Positions 54,302 to 62,420 of a stretch of DNA of 64,000 nucleotides are shown here, one piece after another. Position 1 is the stretch's first letter; the number at the start of each line of letters is the position of its first letter. Origin of the DNA: an uncultured Paracoccaceae bacterium (GTDB lineage Bacteria > Pseudomonadota > Alphaproteobacteria > Rhodobacterales > Rhodobacteraceae); the NCBI GenBank assembly GCA_947503175.1, contig CANNCO010000002.1:434001-498000 (forward strand), written 5' to 3'. Under the pieces are notes generated by a model. The model was given only the letters and a program-made list of their open reading frames with translations. It was not told the DNA's origin and made no database searches. The position numbers and the translations under genes are program-made.

Positions 54302-54802
54302 ATGCGGAACTGGGCCATAGCGCTTTCGGTGTGTCTGGCGGCATGCCTGCCGCAGTCGGTGGTGGCAGATGAGGATCGTGGATCGGTGACGAACCTGCCG
54401 ATCCCGCGCTTTGTCTCTCTGAAGGCACCCGAAGGAAACGTACGCCGCGGCCCCTCCCTAAGCCACCGGATAGATTGGGTTTTTCAGCGTAGCGCAATGC
54501 CGCTGCAGATCACTGACGAGTTCGGACACTGGCGCCGTGTTCAGGATCAGGAGGGTGTGGGCGGATGGATGCATTACTCGCTGCTGTCCGGCGCCCGGAC
54601 CGTGATCATCAAGGAAGACATGACCGCGCTTCTGATGAAGCCCGAAAAGGATGCGCCGGTGAACGCCCGTGCGGAGGCCGGCGTTATCGCCCGGCTAGGG
54701 TCGTGCAGCCGCGACTGGTGCCGGATCAGCGCCGATGGTCACAGGGGCTGGGCACCCAAGACCGCGCTTTGGGGTGTCATGCCCGACGAAATCAGAGAGT
54801 AG
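54302..54802 (+). CDS. SH3 domain-containing exported protein
   Basis: A 166-residue protein starting with a signal peptide (MRNWAIALSVCLAACLPQSVVA). LAAC could be a lipobox, or cleavage could fall after VVA. A bacterial SH3-like domain follows (PRFVSLKAPEGNVRRGPSLSHRIDWVFQRSAMPLQITDEFGHWRRVQDQEGVGGWMHYSLLSG) and a second repeat ends SCSRDWCRISADGHRGWAPKTALWG. The likely site is the periplasm or cell envelope, binding peptidoglycan or peptides. ATG at 54257 is an alternative start. The end overlaps the soxR stop by 11 bases, tail to tail. Confidence 0.8.
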   Translation: MRNWAIALSVCLAACLPQSVVADEDRGSVTNLPIPRFVSLKAPEGNVRRGPSLSHRIDWVFQRSAMPLQITDEFGHWRRVQDQEGVGGWMHYSLLSGARTVIIKEDMTALLMKPEKDAPVNARAEAGVIARLGSCSRDWCRISADGHRGWAPKTALWGVMPDEIRE

Positions 54803-55244
54803 GCCGTTCGCCCATCAGATACCGGGCACCGGAGCCACTTGCTCCAGCGATATCTCCCGGATTGTAAAGCGCGCACCGTTTCAGCGACAGGCAGCCGCAG
54901 CCGATACACCCATCCAACTGTGTCTGAAGCCGTCTCAACGTATCGATCCGTGCCTCAAGGTCTTCTTTAAGACTTTTTGCGATCCTGACCCAATCGGCCT
55001 CGGTCGGTGTCCGGTTTTCAGGCAGGCGCGCCAACTCTTTGCGGATCTGTTCCAGAGTGAACCCGAACCCCTGAAGAAGCCGAATGAAGGAGATCCGGCG
55101 AATGTCGGACCGCCGAAACCGCCGCCGTCCGCCCGCATCCCGCCCGGGCCGGACCAGCCCCCGCTCTTCATAATAACGGATGGCGGATACGGCGAGGCCG
55201 GTGCGTTTCGCAATCGCACCAATTGTGATTTCCGGATCGATCAT
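54792..55244 (-). CDS. soxR: Redox-sensitive transcriptional activator SoxR
   Basis: A 150-residue MerR-family protein. HTH: ITIGAIAKRTGLAVSAIRYYEERGLVRP. Dimer helix: KSLKEDLEARIDTLRRLQTQLDG. The [2Fe-2S] cluster ligands are in CIGCGCLSLKRCALYNPGD (about residue 116), the exact Cys spacing of SoxR. Start ATG 55244; a TTG five codons upstream is possible. SoxR senses redox-cycling compounds or superoxide. A SoxR box sits in the divergent promoter region (55282-55299), facing the VOC gene. No soxS is present, as is usual outside enterobacteria. Confidence 0.96.
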   Translation of the reverse strand: MIDPEITIGAIAKRTGLAVSAIRYYEERGLVRPGRDAGGRRRFRRSDIRRISFIRLLQGFGFTLEQIRKELARLPENRTPTEADWVRIAKSLKEDLEARIDTLRRLQTQLDGCIGCGCLSLKRCALYNPGDIAGASGSGARYLMGERPTL

Positions 55245-55277
55245 CTTAGCATCTTGCAATTATTGAATTTTATATTC

Positions 55278-55308
55278 TTGATCTCAAGTTAACTTGAGGG
55301 TGCAGAAT
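55278..55308 (+). promoter_or_regulatory. SoxR-controlled promoter with SoxR box
   Basis: TCTCAAGTTAACTTGAGG at 55282-55299 contains the perfect 16-base palindrome CTCAAGTTAACTTGAG and differs from the well-known E. coli SoxR box (CCTCAAGTTAACTTGAGG) at one base. It is framed by a -35-like TTGATC (55278-55283) and a -10-like CAGAAT (55303-55308) separated by 19 bases, the over-long spacing typical of MerR-family activated promoters. Transcription would run right, into the VOC gene. Confidence 0.85.
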
Positions 55309-55338
55309 TGCATGGTCAAGACTGAAAGGAACATCAAG

Positions 55339-55722
55339 ATGACCGCTGCAGCTCTGGAACACCTGAACATCACCGTCCGCGACCCCGACATCACCGCCGC
55401 ATGGATGGAGCGTCTGTTCGGTTGGCACATTCGCTGGCAAGGCGCGGCAATGCAGACGGGCCGGACCATCCACGTGGGCACGGATGACCGCTACGTGGCC
55501 CTTTACTCACCCGGCAATGCCAAGCCCGCGTCCGAGAGCAACTACACCACCATCGGCGGCTTCAATCACCTTGCGGTCGTCGTCGACGATCTGGACGCCA
55601 TGGAAGAGCGTGTGAAAGCCGAAGGCTTCGTCACCGGCAATCACGGCGATTACGAACCGGGTCGGCGCTTCTACTTCCACGATCAGGACGGGATCGAGGT
55701 GGAAGTCGTCTCCTACGCCTAA
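55339..55722 (+). CDS. VOC family protein (glyoxalase/dioxygenase fold), SoxR target
   Basis: A 127-residue vicinal-oxygen-chelate protein. Metal-site residues of the paired beta-alpha-beta-beta-beta units are seen in LEHLNITVRDPDITAAWMERLFGW, FNHLAVVVDDLDAMEERVKAEGF and RRFYFHDQDGIEVEVVSYA with the terminal Glu. AAAGGA upstream sets the start at 55339. The SoxR promoter directly upstream makes it a likely defence gene against redox-active or electrophilic compounds; the exact reaction is unknown. Confidence 0.88.
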   Translation: MTAAALEHLNITVRDPDITAAWMERLFGWHIRWQGAAMQTGRTIHVGTDDRYVALYSPGNAKPASESNYTTIGGFNHLAVVVDDLDAMEERVKAEGFVTGNHGDYEPGRRFYFHDQDGIEVEVVSYA

Positions 55723-55731
55723 GGCACCGGG

Positions 55732-57756
55732 TCAGGCGGGGATCAGGCCCCGGCCCTTCAGCAACGCCTCGGGGCCGGGCATCCGCCCCCGGAATGCCAG
55801 ATAAAGCGCCTCGGCCTCGTCCGATCCGCCGACCGACAGGATATGATCCTCCAGCTTCCGGGCCATCTCGGTCTCAAACGGACCGCCTGCCTCTTCGAAC
55901 GCCTGAAACGCATCGGCATCCATGACCTCGGACCACATGTAGCTGTAATACCCGGCGGAATAGCCGTCTCCCGAAAACACATGGGCAAAATGCGGGGTGG
56001 CGTGGCGCATCCGGATCGCTTTCGGCATCCCGATTCCGGCCAGAACTTCGGCTTGTTTCGCCATTGGATCACCGGGGGCAGGCCCATCGTGAAACGCCAG
56101 ATCCACAAGGGCCGACGCCACATATTCCACCGTCTGGAAACCCATGTCATAGGTCGCCGCCGCCAGCAGCCGGTCCAGCAGATCCTTGGGCATCGGCTGG
56201 CCGGTCTCCGCATGGGTGGCAAACTCGGAAAGAACCTCGGGGACTTCCAGCCAGTGCTCGTAGAGCTGCGATGGGAGTTCGACGAAATCCCGCACGACCG
56301 ACGTGCCCGAGATCGACTCATAGGTCACATCAGACAGCATCTGGTGCAGCGCGTGACCGAACTCGTGGAACAGCGTCCGCGCATCGTCATAAGACAACAG
56401 AGCGGGTGCTCCTGCGGCAGGTTTGGCGAAGTTGCAGACGTTCAGAACGATGGGTCGCGTGTCACCACCCAGCTTCTTTTGCGACCGCATGGCAGAGCAC
56501 CACGCGCCTGACCGCTTTGACCCCCGCGCGAAGTAATCGCCCACGAACAGCCCCACGTGTTTGCCGTTTCGCGTCACATCCCACGCCCGGGCATCGGGGT
56601 GGTGAAGCGGTGCTTCGGCTGGTGAAAACTCCAGCCCAAACAGCCGGTTGGCGCAAGCGAACGCAGCTTCGATCATCCGGTCAAGCTGCAGGTAGGGCTT
56701 CAGTTCAGACTCATCCAGATCGTGCTCTGCCTTCCGGCGTTTCTCTGAATAGTAGCGCCAGTCCCAAGGCTCCAGCCCGTCATTGATGCCATCGGTGCGC
56801 ATCATCTCTTCAAGCTTTTCCGCGTCGGCGTCAGCCGCAGCCTTAGCCGGTTCCCAGACCCGCATCAGAAGGTCGCGAACGGCATCGGGTTTGCCCGCCA
56901 TCGAGGTTTCGAGTTTGAAATCCGCGAAACTGTCGTAGCCCAGAAGCCGAGCGCGTTCCTCGCGGAGAGTCAGGATCTCGGCGGCAATCGCACGGTTGTC
57001 GGTCCCGCCGCCATTCGCGCCGCGCGACGTCCACGCCTCATAGGCTTTTTCGCGCAGATCGCGGCGGGGCGAAAACTGTAGGAACGGCACGACGAGCGAC
57101 CGCGAGAGCGTGATAACAGGGCTGTCGGCCCCTTTTTCCTCGCCTGCCGCACGGGCCGCATCAACAACAAAGGTCGGCAGGCCCTCAAGATCGTCTTCGG
57201 CCAGTTCCATGAACCAGTCTGCCTCATCCTTCAGCAGGTTCTGAGAAAACTCGGTGCCCAGAACCGCAAGACGCTCCTTGACCTCGGCCAGACGGTCGCG
57301 CGCTTCGCCCTCCAAGGCTGATCCCGACCGCACGAAACTCAGCCGCGTGAGATATAGAACGCGAGCCTGCTCATCCGTCAGATCAAGGGTTTCCCGCGCC
57401 TCCCACAGGGCCTCGATCCGGTCAAACAGCGCCCGGTTCTGCGATATCTCCGATCCATAGGCCGCAAGCCTTGGGGAGAACTCCCGCATGAGCGCATTGC
57501 GCGCATCATTCGTGTCCGTCCCCGCAAGCGTATAGAATGTGCCCAGCACACGACCCAGCGTCTCGTCCGCCAGTTCCAGCGCCTCGATGGTATTGGCGAA
57601 GCTCGGTGGTTCGGGATTGTCCGCTATTGCCGCAATCGCCGCCCGTGCCTCGGTCAAAGCCGCATCCAGCGCAGGCTCGAAGTCGGCATCCGTGATCCGA
57701 TCGAAAGGCGCGATGCCAAAGGGCGTGGTCCAGTCCGAAAGCAGCGGGTTGGTCAT
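55732..57756 (-). CDS. M3 family metallopeptidase (oligopeptidase A / dipeptidyl carboxypeptidase type)
   Basis: A 674-residue zinc peptidase that trims short peptides in the cytoplasm. DDARTLFHEFGHALHQMLSDVTYESISGTSVVRDFVELPSQLYEHW (about residue 455) carries HExGH and the downstream Glu ligand. N-terminal helical regions and the GYYSYMWSEVMDADAFQAFEEAG C-terminal block match M3 enzymes. Oligopeptidase A and Dcp both fit by length; I do not separate them. The ABC permease gene lies 75 bases upstream on the same strand. Confidence 0.93.
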   Translation of the reverse strand: MTNPLLSDWTTPFGIAPFDRITDADFEPALDAALTEARAAIAAIADNPEPPSFANTIEALELADETLGRVLGTFYTLAGTDTNDARNALMREFSPRLAAYGSEISQNRALFDRIEALWEARETLDLTDEQARVLYLTRLSFVRSGSALEGEARDRLAEVKERLAVLGTEFSQNLLKDEADWFMELAEDDLEGLPTFVVDAARAAGEEKGADSPVITLSRSLVVPFLQFSPRRDLREKAYEAWTSRGANGGGTDNRAIAAEILTLREERARLLGYDSFADFKLETSMAGKPDAVRDLLMRVWEPAKAAADADAEKLEEMMRTDGINDGLEPWDWRYYSEKRRKAEHDLDESELKPYLQLDRMIEAAFACANRLFGLEFSPAEAPLHHPDARAWDVTRNGKHVGLFVGDYFARGSKRSGAWCSAMRSQKKLGGDTRPIVLNVCNFAKPAAGAPALLSYDDARTLFHEFGHALHQMLSDVTYESISGTSVVRDFVELPSQLYEHWLEVPEVLSEFATHAETGQPMPKDLLDRLLAAATYDMGFQTVEYVASALVDLAFHDGPAPGDPMAKQAEVLAGIGMPKAIRMRHATPHFAHVFSGDGYSAGYYSYMWSEVMDADAFQAFEEAGGPFETEMARKLEDHILSVGGSDEAEALYLAFRGRMPGPEALLKGRGLIPA

Positions 57757-57830
57757 GGTGGAACTCCTTTGCCCAATAGCTAAGGCGCAGGATCGCGGAT
57801 TGCCAGCAGGGACCTCGCATCATGGCAAAC

Positions 57831-58634
57831 TCAGGTATCCAACCCGGGCCTCTCGCGCATTTGGCGTTCGATCCGCCGCAGGACAAGCGAAAGCGAGATC
57901 GTCATGATCAGGTAGATCAGGGCCACAACGTTATAGGTCTCGAAGTACCGGAAATTACCCGCGGCCGTAACCTTACCCGCCTGTGTGACGTCAAAGACGC
58001 CAAGGACAGATACGAGGCTGGAATCCTTCACCATCGCGATGAAATCATTGCCCAGCGGCGGCAAGATAACCCGAAAAGCCTGTGGGAACACGATCAGTCG
58101 AAACCTCTGCCATGGCGATAGACCAAGTGCATTCGCAGCCTCGATCTGGCCTTTGTCGACGGATTGCAGACCGGCACGGAACACTTCGGCGATGAAAGCC
58201 GAATAACCGATTGTCAGCGCAAGGATCGCCCGCCAGAGCAGTGTGAAATCGCGGGTTCGGATCGGTTCAAGGCCGATACTCTCGGCAACCCAGTTCCAGA
58301 GGGCGACAAGAGCAGGCGCAAAGACGAAGGCCACGTAGAGCAATAACACGATGATCGGAATGCCGCGCACAATCTCGATGTAAAAACGCGCCGCCTGTCG
58401 CAAGACCAGAAACCGCGACAGCGACGCGACGGCCAGCATCAAACCGATCACGGATGCCGAGGCGAACCCCACCAGCGTGACGAAAATCGTGATCCAGACG
58501 CCTCGCGACAGCGTCGTCAGCACCTGACGATAGATATCGTCGGCCACCACCCGATAGACCAGATAACCGCCTATGGCGCAGGCCACGACCAGCCACCACG
58601 GGAAATCCTTGTCCTGTGGCGGCGCGGGGATCAT
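57831..58634 (-). CDS. Amino acid ABC transporter permease
   Basis: A 267-residue His/Glu/Gln/Arg-type permease. The start at 58634 matches the family N-terminus (a proline-rich leader then DFPWWLVVACAIGG). Membrane helices are seen at VWITIFVTLVGFASASVIGLMLAVASL and IVLLLYVAFVFAPALVALWNWV; the coupling motif is QIEAANALGLSPWQRFRLIVFPQAFRVILPPLGNDFIAMVKDSSLVSVLG (about residue 175). No convincing ribosome-binding site lies before 58634, and a GTG at 58676 would read through the hairpin at 58648-58670. No ATPase gene is adjacent. Confidence 0.88.
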   Translation of the reverse strand: MIPAPPQDKDFPWWLVVACAIGGYLVYRVVADDIYRQVLTTLSRGVWITIFVTLVGFASASVIGLMLAVASLSRFLVLRQAARFYIEIVRGIPIIVLLLYVAFVFAPALVALWNWVAESIGLEPIRTRDFTLLWRAILALTIGYSAFIAEVFRAGLQSVDKGQIEAANALGLSPWQRFRLIVFPQAFRVILPPLGNDFIAMVKDSSLVSVLGVFDVTQAGKVTAAGNFRYFETYNVVALIYLIMTISLSLVLRRIERQMRERPGLDT

Positions 58635-58647
58635 GCGGGCATGAAAC

Positions 58648-58670
58648 GGCCCCGGGAAAGCCCCGGGGCC
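58648..58670 (-). terminator. Strong hairpin between the binding-protein gene and the permease gene
   Basis: GGCCCCGGG (58648-58656) and CCCGGGGCC (58662-58670) are perfect 9-base arms around AAAGC. It follows the substrate-binding protein gene (minus strand) by 48 bases and lies 14 bases before the permease ATG. Such an element could keep the binding protein in excess over the permease, or hinder permease translation. Confidence 0.55.
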
Positions 58671-58718
58671 GTGCACATAAGGCCCCAGACCTGATCCGGG
58701 GCAATGGCGGAAGGCAGT

Positions 58719-59510
58719 TTAGCCACCGATCTTGAAGTCGAGGAACCACTTCTTGTTCAACGCATCGATGGTGCCATCTTCTTTCATATCTGCAATCGCC
58801 GCGTTCATCGGATCGACAAGGTCGGACCCCTTTGGAAAGATGAAACCGAAATCCTCGGTCCCGAGCTTTTCACCGACAACCTTCAATCCGCCATCCGATG
58901 CCAAGACATAGCCTTCAGCCGCAACCCCATCGGTCAGAACAAGGTCCACATCGCCCGTACGCAGCGCCTGAACACCAGCTCCGAACGTTTCGAACATCTT
59001 GATCCGCGGGTTGGATTCGTCGCCATCCAGCACATCGTAGACACCGACATAGAAGGGCGTCGTGCCGGGTTGGGCGGCCATCAAGAGGTCATCATCGGCA
59101 GCAAAGCTCTCAGCATCATCGAACCGCTCCTCGTCTCCACGCACCATCATCACCATTTCCGAACGCATGTAAGCATCGGAAAAATCGACGACCTCGGCGC
59201 GGTCTTCACGGATCGTGATACCGGTCATCCCCATGTCGAACTGACCCTCGCCGACGGCAGCGATCATCGCATCCCAACTGATGTTTTCATAAGTGACCGT
59301 GATGTTGATACGCTTCGCGATCTCTTCCATCGCGTCGTATTCCCAGCCAATCGCCTCACCGCTTGCCGGGTCGACGAACTGCAGCGGCGGATAGGCGTTT
59401 TCGGTCACGACCACGACTTCACGGCCCTCAAGGTCAGGCAGATGCCCCCCGGCCAAAGCGGCGGTAGCGAATGTCGCGGCTGCAAAGGCCGCGGCAGCGA
59501 TCTTTTTCAT
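58719..59510 (-). CDS. Amino acid ABC transporter substrate-binding protein
   Basis: A 263-residue periplasmic protein. Signal peptide [20 protein letters not shown]; mature part begins with [49 protein letters not shown], the family 3 solute-binding fold, then [40 protein letters not shown] precedes ATG. First gene of the pair with the permease at 57831. The ligand is probably a polar or acidic amino acid; not certain. Confidence 0.92.
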   Translation of the reverse strand: MKKIAAAAFAAATFATAALAGGHLPDLEGREVVVVTENAYPPLQFVDPASGEAIGWEYDAMEEIAKRINITVTYENISWDAMIAAVGEGQFDMGMTGITIREDRAEVVDFSDAYMRSEMVMMVRGDEERFDDAESFAADDDLLMAAQPGTTPFYVGVYDVLDGDESNPRIKMFETFGAGVQALRTGDVDLVLTDGVAAEGYVLASDGGLKVVGEKLGTEDFGFIFPKGSDLVDPMNAAIADMKEDGTIDALNKKWFLDFKIGG

Positions 59511-59571
59511 GTTTCAAGCTCCCGGTTGAACAGACCGGCGAAGTATGGCGTGAATCCCGGCGCCTGCAAGG

Positions 59572-60606
59572 CTATCCGCCGCAGACCGGGCAATCGGGGC
59601 GCCGCTTCAGCGCAATCACGCGGCTTTCGCCATAGAGCGCGTCATAGATCAGCATCCGACCACGCAACCCCTCGCCCGTATCGGTCAACTCCTTGATCGC
59701 CTCGACCGCCATCATGGCGCCGACAACACCCGGAAGAGGCCCCAGAACGCCGCCTTCGGCACAGGATGGCGCAAGGCCCGGCGCGTTCGGCTCCGGGAAG
59801 ATGCATCGGTAACAGGGTGTTCCGTCGTTCGGGGCATAGGTGCTGATCTGACCTTCCCACTGCGACAGCGCTGCCGAAATCAGCGGCCGCCCGGTCGCGT
59901 GGGCCGCCGCGTTTACGGTATAGCGCACCTCGACACCGTCCGTGCCATCGAGGATCAGGTCGTAGTCCTGAAACAACTCTTCGGCGATCTCTTCAGTCAG
60001 CAGGCGGTGGTAAGGCCGAACCGTGACATATGGGTTCTGCGCCTCCATGGCCGCCTGCGCCGAGAAGACCTTTGGCATGCCGATCCGGGCATCGGTGTGG
60101 ATCACCTGCCGCTGCAGGTTCGAATTTGCGACAACATCGTCATCGATGACGCCAATGGTTCCCACGCCCGCGGCGGCGAGGTATTGCAGCACCGGACTTC
60201 CCAGCCCGCCCGCACCGATCACCAGAACCTTCGCTTCGCGCAGCCGCTTCTGGCCCTGTCCACCGATCTCGCGCAGGACGACATGCCGGGCATAACGTTC
60301 GATTTCCGTCTCGGAGGCCTTGGTGCTTTGTTCGGGCACGCGGTTTTCCGGCCTGACCCTGGAGCGCAAGGCCCGCAGCCCGCGGGAATAGGCCCAGACG
60401 GCAAGACCAAGAGCACCCAGCGCGAACCATTCGGCTTTCGAGCCGCCAAGGGCCAGTTTCAGAGGATGGTCATCTGGAAACACAACCTGCACGCCAAGGA
60501 CCGCCACATAGAGAAGCAGGATCATCAACCAGCGTGCCGAACGGGGGGTCTTCAGAAGATAACCCAGGCCCCAAAGGGCCGCGGCGAGCGTCAAAAACAG
60601 GATCAT
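59572..60606 (-). CDS. moeB: Molybdopterin-synthase adenylyltransferase (HesA/MoeB/ThiF family) with membrane N-terminus
   Basis: A 344-residue protein. Residues 1-75 hold two or three hydrophobic segments ([50 protein letters not shown]), absent from classic soluble MoeB. The adenylation domain starts ERYARHVVLREIGGQGQKRLREAKVLVIGAGGLGSPVLQYLAAAG (about 104). Zinc and activation motifs are PCYRCIFPEP and RPDCPVCGG. It activates the small subunit of molybdopterin synthase, needed for XdhB in this window. It overlaps dut by 1 base (TGATG). Confidence 0.88.
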   Translation of the reverse strand: MILFLTLAAALWGLGYLLKTPRSARWLMILLLYVAVLGVQVVFPDDHPLKLALGGSKAEWFALGALGLAVWAYSRGLRALRSRVRPENRVPEQSTKASETEIERYARHVVLREIGGQGQKRLREAKVLVIGAGGLGSPVLQYLAAAGVGTIGVIDDDVVANSNLQRQVIHTDARIGMPKVFSAQAAMEAQNPYVTVRPYHRLLTEEIAEELFQDYDLILDGTDGVEVRYTVNAAAHATGRPLISAALSQWEGQISTYAPNDGTPCYRCIFPEPNAPGLAPSCAEGGVLGPLPGVVGAMMAVEAIKELTDTGEGLRGRMLIYDALYGESRVIALKRRPDCPVCGG

Positions 60607-61073
60607 CAGCCGGTTCCCGTCGATCCGAACCCGCCCGTGCCGCGCCTGGTTTCGGACAAGGTGCGCACCTCCACAAACTGCGCCTGAACCACGGGAGCAA
60701 CCACCATCTGCGCGATCCTGTCGCCGTGGCTGACCACGAAATCGGCATCGCTCAGATTGACAAGGATTACGCCCAGGGGACCACGATAGTCGCTGTCAAT
60801 TGTGCCCGGCGCGTTCACAAGGGCGATCCCGTGTTTCAGCGCCAGGCCCGACCGTGGCCGGATCTGCACCTCGAATCCGGCAGGAATCTCAAGCCGCAGC
60901 CCGGTGGGCACCAGCCTTCTTTCCCCGGGCCCCAGTGTAAGCCCGAGGCACCGGGCATCGGCTGGCAGGTTCGCACGCAGGTCCGCGCCCGCCGCTCCGT
61001 GCGTCTCATAGAACGGCAGGGCAACGTCCTGATCCGCCCAATCGTCCCGCAGAATCCGAATATCCGGTCTCAC
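60606..61073 (-). CDS. dut: dUTP diphosphatase
   Basis: A 155-residue trimeric dUTPase. Motifs: [14 protein letters not shown] (1), [33 protein letters not shown] (2 and 3), [12 protein letters not shown] (4) and the C-terminal [10 protein letters not shown] (5). The start is GTG at 61073 (VRPDIRIL) with GGGCAGG upstream; a frame open to 61211 runs into coaBC and is not used. dUTP is removed and dUMP made. Overlaps the moeB start by 1 base. Confidence 0.95.
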   Translation of the reverse strand: MRPDIRILRDDWADQDVALPFYETHGAAGADLRANLPADARCLGLTLGPGERRLVPTGLRLEIPAGFEVQIRPRSGLALKHGIALVNAPGTIDSDYRGPLGVILVNLSDADFVVSHGDRIAQMVVAPVVQAQFVEVRTLSETRRGTGGFGSTGTG

Positions 61074-61082
61074 CGCCCTGCC

Positions 61083-61104
61083 CTTCGTCTTATTCCAAAT
61101 ACGC
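61083..61104 (-). repeat. Dispersed intergenic motif, copy 3 (diverged)
   Basis: On the minus strand it reads GCGTATTTGGAATAAGACGAAG, matching the other copies at the GCGTATTT and AAGACGAA blocks. It fills most of the 49-base gap between the coaBC stop and the dut start, ending at the dut ribosome-binding site. Confidence 0.45.
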
Positions 61105-61122
61105 CCGCCGGAGGCATGAAAT

Positions 61123-62322
61123 CTATTGTCCCGACAGCGTCGCGGCGATCCGGTCGGCCAATTTCGCGGCGACCTGATCTTTCGACATGCGCGGCCAGTC
61201 TTCCGCGCCATCCGCCGTGACCAGCGTCACCGCGTTCTCCGAACCACCCATGATCCCGGTCTCGGGCCGCACGTCATTCGCGACAATCCAGTCACAGCCC
61301 TTGCGCGCAAGTTTTGCACTGGCGTTCGCGACCACATCGTCGGTTTCCGCCGCAAACCCGACGACAAGTCCGGGGCGACCTGATTTCAAGTGCGCAACCG
61401 TCGCCAGAATATCCGGATTTTCGGCGAACTTGAGCTTCGGCGCGCCGTTCGCGTCTTTCTTGATCTTGCTGTCTGAAGCCGTTTCCATGCGCCAGTCGGC
61501 AACTGCCGCCGCAAACACGGCAGCTTTGGCAGGAAGCGCCCCTTTCACGGCGTCGAGCATCTCGGCGGCCGTCTCGACCGGGATAACCCGCACCCCGTCC
61601 GGCGGAGCAACTGTCGCCGGGCCGGTCACAAAGGTCACATCCGCACCGAGCGCAGCCAATGCCCGGGCAATCGCGCTGCCCTGCGCTCCGGAAGATCGGT
61701 TTGCGATGTAGCGGACCGGATCAATCGGTTCGTGCGTCGGACCGGAAGTCACCACGATGTGACGTCCTTTCAAGGGGCCGTTGGACAGTGCGCGTTCGAT
61801 ATCTTCCATGATCTCATGGGGTTCCGACATCCGGCCAGGTCCGAACTCTCCACAGGCCATCGATCCCTCGACCGGACCGGCGAAGAGCAGACCGTCTTTC
61901 ACCAGTGTCGCAGTATTCCGTTTGGTTGCCGGATGCTCCCACATACGGACATTCATTGCTGGTGCGACCAACACCCGTTTGTCTGTCGCCATCAGAAGGG
62001 TGGACGCCAGATCATCCGCATGGCCGTTCGCCATCTTGGCCATCAGGTCGGCTGTTGCGGGCGCGACGACCACCAGATCGGCTGCACGGCTAAGCTCGAT
62101 ATGACCCATCTCGGCCTCGTCGGTCAGATCGAACAGATCCAGATAGACCTTTTCCGCCGCCAGCGCGGAAACCGACAAGGGCGTGACGAATTCCTGCGCC
62201 GCGCGGGTCAGAACTGGCGTGACCGACGCCCCTTGCTCACGCAGACGCCGGATCAGATCGAGCGACTTGAAGGCAGCTATACCGCCACCGACGATCAAGA
62301 GTATGCGCTTTCCGTTCAACAT
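61123..62322 (-). CDS. coaBC: Bifunctional phosphopantothenoylcysteine decarboxylase / phosphopantothenate--cysteine ligase
   Basis: A 399-residue enzyme of coenzyme A synthesis. The CoaC flavoprotein domain (1-190) has [49 protein letters not shown] (about residue 76, catalytic His), [17 protein letters not shown] and [13 protein letters not shown] (about 162, catalytic Cys). The CoaB domain (190-399) has [33 protein letters not shown]. Start ATG 62322. Upstream gap of 98 bases holds motif copy 4. Confidence 0.95.
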   Translation of the reverse strand: MLNGKRILLIVGGGIAAFKSLDLIRRLREQGASVTPVLTRAAQEFVTPLSVSALAAEKVYLDLFDLTDEAEMGHIELSRAADLVVVAPATADLMAKMANGHADDLASTLLMATDKRVLVAPAMNVRMWEHPATKRNTATLVKDGLLFAGPVEGSMACGEFGPGRMSEPHEIMEDIERALSNGPLKGRHIVVTSGPTHEPIDPVRYIANRSSGAQGSAIARALAALGADVTFVTGPATVAPPDGVRVIPVETAAEMLDAVKGALPAKAAVFAAAVADWRMETASDSKIKKDANGAPKLKFAENPDILATVAHLKSGRPGLVVGFAAETDDVVANASAKLARKGCDWIVANDVRPETGIMGGSENAVTLVTADGAEDWPRMSKDQVAAKLADRIAATLSGQ

Positions 62323-62382
62323 GGCGCGGAGCCTAGGGCGAACCCGCTCCACCGGCAAGTGGGCTGGAGAGGTCAGGTTTCT

Positions 62383-62406
62383 TGCGTATTTGCGACAAGA
62401 CGAAAG
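62383..62406 (+). repeat. Dispersed intergenic motif, copy 4
   Basis: TGCGTATTT, two variable bases (GC), then GACAAGACGAAAG. It lies between the chaN stop (62421) and the coaBC start (62322). Relative to coaBC it has the same orientation as copy 2 has to the GST gene, 60 bases upstream of the ATG. Confidence 0.6.
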
Positions 62407-62420
62407 GGCAGAGACGGTCT

